A program made the translations under genes and the position numbers. Shown piece by piece: positions 59,348 to 64,000 of a stretch of 64,000 nt of DNA. Each line of letters begins with the position of its first letter. Positions within the stretch are counted from its first letter, which is position 1. The notes below the pieces were generated by a model. That model ran no database searches. It worked only from the letters and a program-made list of their open reading frames with translations, and was not told the origin of the DNA. Source of the DNA: Rheinheimera pacifica (lineage in GTDB: Bacteria; Pseudomonadota; Gammaproteobacteria; Enterobacterales; Alteromonadaceae). The stretch is from contig NZ_FNXF01000002.1 in NCBI RefSeq assembly GCF_900108485.1, positions 248,001 to 312,000 of the forward strand, in the 5' to 3' direction.

Positions 59348-60321
59348 GGCCGCTGGCGCTGATATACCCGCACATAGTCAATTTGCAGGCTTTGCGGGTA
59401 GGCACTTGGGTTTATGCCGGTTTCATTTACTGAGCCGGCCCAATTGCCGCCTACGGCTAAATTCAGCAGCATATGAAAAGGCCGGTCAAAAGGGGCATGG
59501 CGCGGCAGGGCTGTTTTTAGCGTAACCGCCCCAGTGTGCCAATCGCTGCTTTTTTGCGTCGAGTACAACACATCATCAACATACCAGCGAATTTCACCCG
59601 GCTGCCATTCTATCGCATAGGTGTGAAAATTATCGGCCGGGCTTTGTCCGTTGGGCAGTTTATAGCTCTTGCCACTGTGCACATTATCTGGCCAGGGTTC
59701 GCCGTAATGTAAGGTGCCGTGAATACGCCGCTCAGGTTCATCGGCCAGCGCGCTGGGTTCATCAGAAACTGTACCCAGGTTTACCGCTTCCATAATGTCT
59801 ATTTCACCGGATAACGGCCAGGGGCCGTACAACCAGTCTGTTGGCAGCATCCATATTGCCGGCCAGCTGCCCTGACCTGTTGGCAATTTTGCGCGGACTT
59901 CAAAACGGCCATACAACCAGTCGCCCTTACCTTTGCTGCGTAAGCGTGCCGAGGTATAAGGCAGGGTTTTGCGCTGATGCGGACTGAAATCCGGGTCATC
60001 TTCGTTTAACGCCGGGCCGGTGAAGGTTTCTTTGCGTGCCACTATATATAACACGCCATTATCGACATAGGCATTTTCCGGCCTGTTGGTATAGCACTGT
60101 TGTTCGTCGTTACCGCCACCCCAGCAATTTTGCTCAAAGCTCCATTTGCTCTGATCAATACTGTTGCTGTCAAACTCGTCCTGCCACACCAGTTGCCAGT
60201 CAGCGCTGGCAATGGCATCAGGCTGATGTTGTGCCACACTTTTTTCAGCTGGCTTTGGCGGCACGGTGCTGCAACTTGCCAGCACTGCGCTGGCAAGCAG
60301 GGTAACGAGATAACGACGCAT
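59344..60321 (-). CDS. GH16 beta-glucanase lipoprotein (laminarinase-type)
   Basis: A 325-residue secreted glycoside hydrolase of family 16. The lipobox VLASC places the lipidated cysteine at C17, so the enzyme is membrane-attached. The catalytic motif GEIDIMEAV gives E173 as nucleophile and E178 as acid/base. Other family blocks are LVWQDEFDSNSIDQSKW, GRFEVRAKLPTGQGSWPAIWMLP and FHMLLNLAVGGNW. The EIDIME form with extra loop favours endo-beta-1,3-glucanase (laminarinase) over lichenase. It lies three bases downstream of the GH3 gene in the same operon. Confidence 0.92.
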   Translation of the reverse strand: MRRYLVTLLASAVLASCSTVPPKPAEKSVAQHQPDAIASADWQLVWQDEFDSNSIDQSKWSFEQNCWGGGNDEQQCYTNRPENAYVDNGVLYIVARKETFTGPALNEDDPDFSPHQRKTLPYTSARLRSKGKGDWLYGRFEVRAKLPTGQGSWPAIWMLPTDWLYGPWPLSGEIDIMEAVNLGTVSDEPSALADEPERRIHGTLHYGEPWPDNVHSGKSYKLPNGQSPADNFHTYAIEWQPGEIRWYVDDVLYSTQKSSDWHTGAVTLKTALPRHAPFDRPFHMLLNLAVGGNWAGSVNETGINPSAYPQSLQIDYVRVYQRQRP

Positions 60322-60324
60322 ATT

Positions 60325-62850
60325 TTAGTCTCCGTTGCAGGAAATAGTGGCGTCGCCTGCTGCCGCAGGTTTTAGCCGTATATCAGCCAAGCTTAGCACC
60401 AGCGGCGCTGTTGTGGCTAATGATACCGGCGTGAAAATCTGGCTAAAGTCAGCGCCTTGCCGGGCAAAACAGGCTAAATCGACACTGATGGTTTGCCAGG
60501 TTTCATCTGCCATGGCCTGTAATTGCGGCGCTATATTCAGGGCACTGCTGCAGCTTTGGGCGCAATCCATACCCAGCATTACGCTGTCAGGCACCGTACC
60601 GCTGCGTTTTACCTGCAGCACCAGCGCACTGCCAGCCTCCTGATAAGAGCGTAAATCGGCCGGGAAGGCACTACTCAGTGCTACCTTTGCCTCGCCGCTA
60701 AAGGCAAAACGGCGCGCGTCTTCCTGTACCACTTTATCAAAAGTGCGTACGGCGACATTGCCTTGCTGCTGTACGCTGCTAACCACGGCCTGGGTTTCAC
60801 CGCCACTGTGCAGCAGCAACTGATACGGCGCCTTTACTGCCAGCTCAAACAGCACTAAATCATCCAGTGCCGTATCGGTAGCTACCTGCTCTTCCAAAGC
60901 GTTACTCAGCGTGCTCTTATCACCGTAACGTAAACCAAAGCCATACGGCAGCAGCGGCTGATAGTCAGCATCATGCCGGTTTACAATTTGTTGTACTGTG
61001 GCAGGCCAGCTAAATGACAACTTACCGCGAAAATCGACATTAACACTGCCGTCGGCTTTTGCCATGACAACATCAGCCACGCCAACGCCTTCACTACCAG
61101 GCAGCCACACTGCAACAAAAGCATCGGAGGCGTTTAGCTCAGGGTTTACCCATAACGGCCGGCCACTGATAAACAGCGACACCACTTTAATGCCATCGGC
61201 TTTGAGTTTACGCAGCAGGGCTAAATCAGTTTTATTGCCACGCTGATATTCTAAATTATCCAGGTCGCCATTGCCCTCAGCATAAGGTTGCTCACCAAAT
61301 ACCACTATCGCGACATCGGGTTTACTGCTGTAGCTGCCATCTGAACTTAACTCGGTGCTGCCGCCTGCCGCGTCTACCGCTTGTTTAATACCGGCGTAAA
61401 TTGAGCTGCCACCGGGGAAATCGCTGTTAGTGTTGCCGGTGCCCTGCCAGCTGATAGTCCAGCCACCCGACTGCATACCAATATTGTCGGCACCTTCACC
61501 GGTGACCAAAATACGTTGCTTAGGGTTTAGTGGCAAAATAGCGTCGTTGTTCTTTAGCAACACCAGTGATTGCTGCACTGCCTCACGCGCTACAGCACGG
61601 TGTTCGGCCGAGCCAATCAGTTCAGTTTTACCCGACAACGGCCGCTTCGCCGGGCTGGGCTTATCAAATAAACCGGCGCGCAGTTTTACGCGCAAAATAC
61701 GCCGTACTGCATCATCTATCCGGCTTAGCGGAATAGCACCGTTTTCAACCTGTGCAATCAGGTTGTAATACAGCGGCTTCCAGGCAGCCGTTGGCACCAT
61801 GTAAACGTCCAGCCCGGCCAGTGCAGCCTGGGCGCAGTTGTCGTTAGTGCAACCGGGGATCTGGCCGTGGCCGTTCCAGTCGCCCACGACAAAGCCATCA
61901 AAACCCATGCGGGTTTTCAGTACGTCGGTTAGCAGGTATTTATCACCATGAATTTTACTGCCGTGCCAGCTGTTAAATGATGCCATAACACTTTGTGCGC
62001 CAGCTTGCAGGCCACCCACGTAGCCCTGAGCATGAATACTGAACAACTCTTGCTCGCTGGCAATATTGTCGCCCTGATCATCACCGCCCACAGTACCGCC
62101 ATCGCCAACAAAATGCTTAACGGTGCTGATCACCCGCTCGTCACCGAGGAAGTCTTTATCTGCGGCCCCCTGCAAACCGGTAACAATAGCGGCGGCGTAG
62201 TCGTGCACTATATCGGGGTCTTCTGAATAACCTTCATAGGTGCGGCCCCAGCGATCATCACGCACCACCGCAACCGTGGGCGCAAACACCCAGTCGATAC
62301 CGGTAACCATGACTTCGCGGGCGGTTACTTTGGCAATTTGTTCAATTAGTGCCGGGTTATTTGCCGCACCCAGGCCAATATTGTGCGGAAATAATGTCGC
62401 GCCAATCACATTGTTATGGCCGTGCACTGCGTCGGTGCCCCACATAGTTGGAATACGGCTGCCGTCCAGGCTGTCGTCTACTGATGCCTGATACATCGCC
62501 TCGGCCAGTGCTATCCAGTCGGCAGGTGTGGCATGTTTATTATCGTTTGGAAAGGCACCACCACCGTTTAAAAACGAGCCAAAACCGTATTTACGCATAT
62601 CTTCAACGGTAATATCGCGGATTTCCGGTTGGATCATCTGGGCAACCTTCTGCGCCAGCGTCATGCCAGCCATAAGGTCGGTAATTTTTTGCTCGACAGC
62701 AGCATCTTTTGCTACCGGTAACTGTAATTCTGGCCAAATGGCAGCGGTTTTATCTGTCACGGTATCAGGCTCTGTTGGTGCTTTGGCACAGGCTGTCAAA
62801 ATGACAGCGCAGCTTAAACTCAATAGCGAAAGTTTCAGGCGAAAAGTCAT
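60325..62850 (-). CDS. GH3 beta-glucosidase lipoprotein (ExoP-like)
   Basis: An 841-residue glycoside hydrolase of family 3. The lipobox ILTAC lipidates C21. The TIM-barrel domain contains WGTDAVHGHNN, KHFVGDGGT and the nucleophile D324 in GFVVGDWNGHG. The second alpha/beta domain (LLKNNDAILPLNPKQRILVTGEGADNIGMQSGGWTISWQG) carries the acid/base region. An extra C-terminal domain of about 200 residues is the carbohydrate-binding-like part known from ExoP-type enzymes. It should release glucose from oligosaccharides made by the GH16 enzyme. It lies between that gene and a sugar transporter gene. Confidence 0.95.
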   Translation of the reverse strand: MTFRLKLSLLSLSCAVILTACAKAPTEPDTVTDKTAAIWPELQLPVAKDAAVEQKITDLMAGMTLAQKVAQMIQPEIRDITVEDMRKYGFGSFLNGGGAFPNDNKHATPADWIALAEAMYQASVDDSLDGSRIPTMWGTDAVHGHNNVIGATLFPHNIGLGAANNPALIEQIAKVTAREVMVTGIDWVFAPTVAVVRDDRWGRTYEGYSEDPDIVHDYAAAIVTGLQGAADKDFLGDERVISTVKHFVGDGGTVGGDDQGDNIASEQELFSIHAQGYVGGLQAGAQSVMASFNSWHGSKIHGDKYLLTDVLKTRMGFDGFVVGDWNGHGQIPGCTNDNCAQAALAGLDVYMVPTAAWKPLYYNLIAQVENGAIPLSRIDDAVRRILRVKLRAGLFDKPSPAKRPLSGKTELIGSAEHRAVAREAVQQSLVLLKNNDAILPLNPKQRILVTGEGADNIGMQSGGWTISWQGTGNTNSDFPGGSSIYAGIKQAVDAAGGSTELSSDGSYSSKPDVAIVVFGEQPYAEGNGDLDNLEYQRGNKTDLALLRKLKADGIKVVSLFISGRPLWVNPELNASDAFVAVWLPGSEGVGVADVVMAKADGSVNVDFRGKLSFSWPATVQQIVNRHDADYQPLLPYGFGLRYGDKSTLSNALEEQVATDTALDDLVLFELAVKAPYQLLLHSGGETQAVVSSVQQQGNVAVRTFDKVVQEDARRFAFSGEAKVALSSAFPADLRSYQEAGSALVLQVKRSGTVPDSVMLGMDCAQSCSSALNIAPQLQAMADETWQTISVDLACFARQGADFSQIFTPVSLATTAPLVLSLADIRLKPAAAGDATISCNGD

Positions 62851-62862
62851 AGTGGGTCTCCG

Positions 62863-64000
62863 TTACGCCACAGCACGCGGTTTGCTGCCAACCGCGCCGT
62901 ACCAGGCAATAAATACATAACACAGCAAAGGAATAATAAAGGCGATCTGCACATTAACCACGTCAGCCAGCCGCGCCTGCGCCAGCGGCAGCACTGCGCC
63001 ACCGACAATTGCCAGACATAAAATGCCCGAACCCTGGCCGGTATGTTGCTTTAAGCCGGCAATAGCCAGGCTGAAAATAGTCGGGAACATAATAGAGTTG
63101 CATAGGCCCACCAATAACAGTGCCCACATCGCCAGGCTGCCGCTGCTGCTGATCGTTAGCGCCAGCAGGATCACGGCACATACCGCGTTAAAGGCCAGCA
63201 CCTTACCGGGCGCGATATACTGCATAACATAAGCACCGATAAAGCGGCCCACCATGGCGCCGCCAAAATACCAGGCAATATAATGTGACGCTTTTTGGGC
63301 ATCCAGGCTGCTGATATCAGGCTGGGTAATAAAGCTGACCAGAAAACTGCCAATGCCCACTTCAGCACCAACATAAACAAAAATACCCACAGCCCCCAGC
63401 ACCAGATGGCGGTAACGCCAGGCAGAGCCACTGGTTATATCCAGATTTGCATCTTTCTTACCCAGCTTTGGCAGGCGCAAAAAGGCAAAAATCAGCGCCA
63501 TTACAATCAGCACAGCCGCCAGTAGCAGGTAAGGCATTTGCACGGTAGATTCGGTTACTTCACCCGGCGTAGGCGCTTCCATGCCACCAAAAATTAACCA
63601 GGCACCAAAAAAAGGTGCCAAAGTCGTACCCAGCGAGTTAAAGGCTTGCGTCATAGTTAAGCGGCTGGAGGCTGTTTCTGGCCGGCCAAGTACACTTACA
63701 TAGGGGTTAGCGGCCACCTGCAAAATAGTAATACCGGCGGCCAGCACAAACAGCGCCAGCAGAAACAGCGGGTAATAATGCGCGGCCGCAGCAGGGTAAA
63801 ACAACAGACAACCGGCACCGGCAATCAGCAGGCCGGTAACAATACCCGACTGGTAGCCAATACGGCTTACCAGCATACCGGCGGGGACAGAAACTACAAA
63901 ATAGGCACTGAAAAAACAAAACTGAATGAGCAATGCCTCGGTGTAACTGAGCTCAAACAAGCCTTTGAGGTAGGGCACCAGAATGTCATTCAGACAGGTA
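62863..64000 (-). CDS. Sugar MFS transporter (FucP/GluP type), 5' end cut by window edge
   Basis: Proton-coupled sugar symporter of the fucose/glucose-galactose MFS group. At least 378 codons are visible; the frame stays open to the edge ([26 protein letters not shown] is the first helix loop), so about 30 N-terminal residues are missing. Helices and the [28 protein letters not shown] segment are typical of FucP. It ends 12 bases before the GH3 gene, so transporter, GH3 and GH16 form one operon. It probably brings in the glucose released by the GH3 enzyme. Confidence 0.9.
   Translation of the reverse strand, partial: TCLNDILVPYLKGLFELSYTEALLIQFCFFSAYFVVSVPAGMLVSRIGYQSGIVTGLLIAGAGCLLFYPAAAAHYYPLFLLALFVLAAGITILQVAANPYVSVLGRPETASSRLTMTQAFNSLGTTLAPFFGAWLIFGGMEAPTPGEVTESTVQMPYLLLAAVLIVMALIFAFLRLPKLGKKDANLDITSGSAWRYRHLVLGAVGIFVYVGAEVGIGSFLVSFITQPDISSLDAQKASHYIAWYFGGAMVGRFIGAYVMQYIAPGKVLAFNAVCAVILLALTISSSGSLAMWALLLVGLCNSIMFPTIFSLAIAGLKQHTGQGSGILCLAIVGGAVLPLAQARLADVVNVQIAFIIPLLCYVFIAWYGAVGSKPRAVA

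Noticed and set aside
1-64000. CRISPR array, prophage, insertion sequence or defence island
   Set aside because: No regular direct-repeat array, transposase, integrase, restriction-modification or toxin-antitoxin gene was recognised anywhere in the window.

Overview
The window looks like chromosomal DNA of a marine or freshwater gammaproteobacterium of the Rheinheimera/Alishewanella kind (order Alteromonadales/Chromatiales). The support is indirect: gammaproteobacterial gene order (polA–spf–engB–cytochrome c4–csr RNA–yihI), E. coli-like CysJ, CysI, Rep, PolA and MdtABC, and a glucan locus pairing a TonB-dependent receptor with SapC and cupin-like genes. Genus assignment is inference. No phage, insertion sequence, transposon or CRISPR array was seen. 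Nearly all DNA is coding, with short intergenic regions.

Layout. 1–9.2 kb: siroheme synthase cysG (cut by the left edge), the peroxidase pair ahpC/ahpF, a META-domain lipoprotein, a periplasmic binding protein, and the assimilatory sulfate operon cysJ-cysI-cysH. CysG makes the siroheme that CysI needs. 9.5–17.4 kb: a DUF2884 protein, RidA, the periplasmic catalase pair katB–ankB, a two-gene ABC transporter, an NfeD–SPFH–TerB-like membrane operon and ubiK. 17.5–22.7 kb: rep helicase, a tandem-GAF GGDEF protein with a degenerate EAL domain, and cytochrome c5.

22.7–30.4 kb is an RNA-rich segment. It holds polA with a DnaA box inside its predicted promoter, Spot 42 (spf), a second candidate small RNA, engB, cytochrome c4, and a CsrB/CsrC-type RNA with an upstream GacA/UvrY palindrome. 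A methyltransferase, yihI and a DUF2489 gene follow. 30.4–38.5 kb: an amidohydrolase, DUF1285, tRNA-His, an MscS channel, DUF481 and sbcDC.

38.6–43.6 kb is the most interesting stretch. A sigma-54 activator with a degenerate receiver domain lies among small envelope/stress genes (BON protein, DUF2383-like helical protein, DUF1328 protein, tiny lipoprotein). Two of these transcription units have -24/-12 promoter-like sequences. Each has a related copy of TTTACCGGTTG-type sequence 105–130 bases upstream of the predicted start. This is proposed as a small local sigma-54 regulon. A fused phosphatase/diacylglycerol-kinase gene sits next to it.

43.6–51 kb: the mdtABC drug-efflux operon. 51–54.2 kb: a LysR regulator divergent from two tandem YdcZ-type small transporters, then an alpha/beta hydrolase gene broken by a frameshift. 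54.4–64 kb: a beta-glucan (laminarin-like) uptake and degradation locus. It holds a TonB-dependent receptor behind two LacI-type operators, SapC, a JmjC/cupin-like protein, and (opposite strand) a GH16 lipoprotein, a GH3 lipoprotein and a sugar MFS transporter cut by the right edge.
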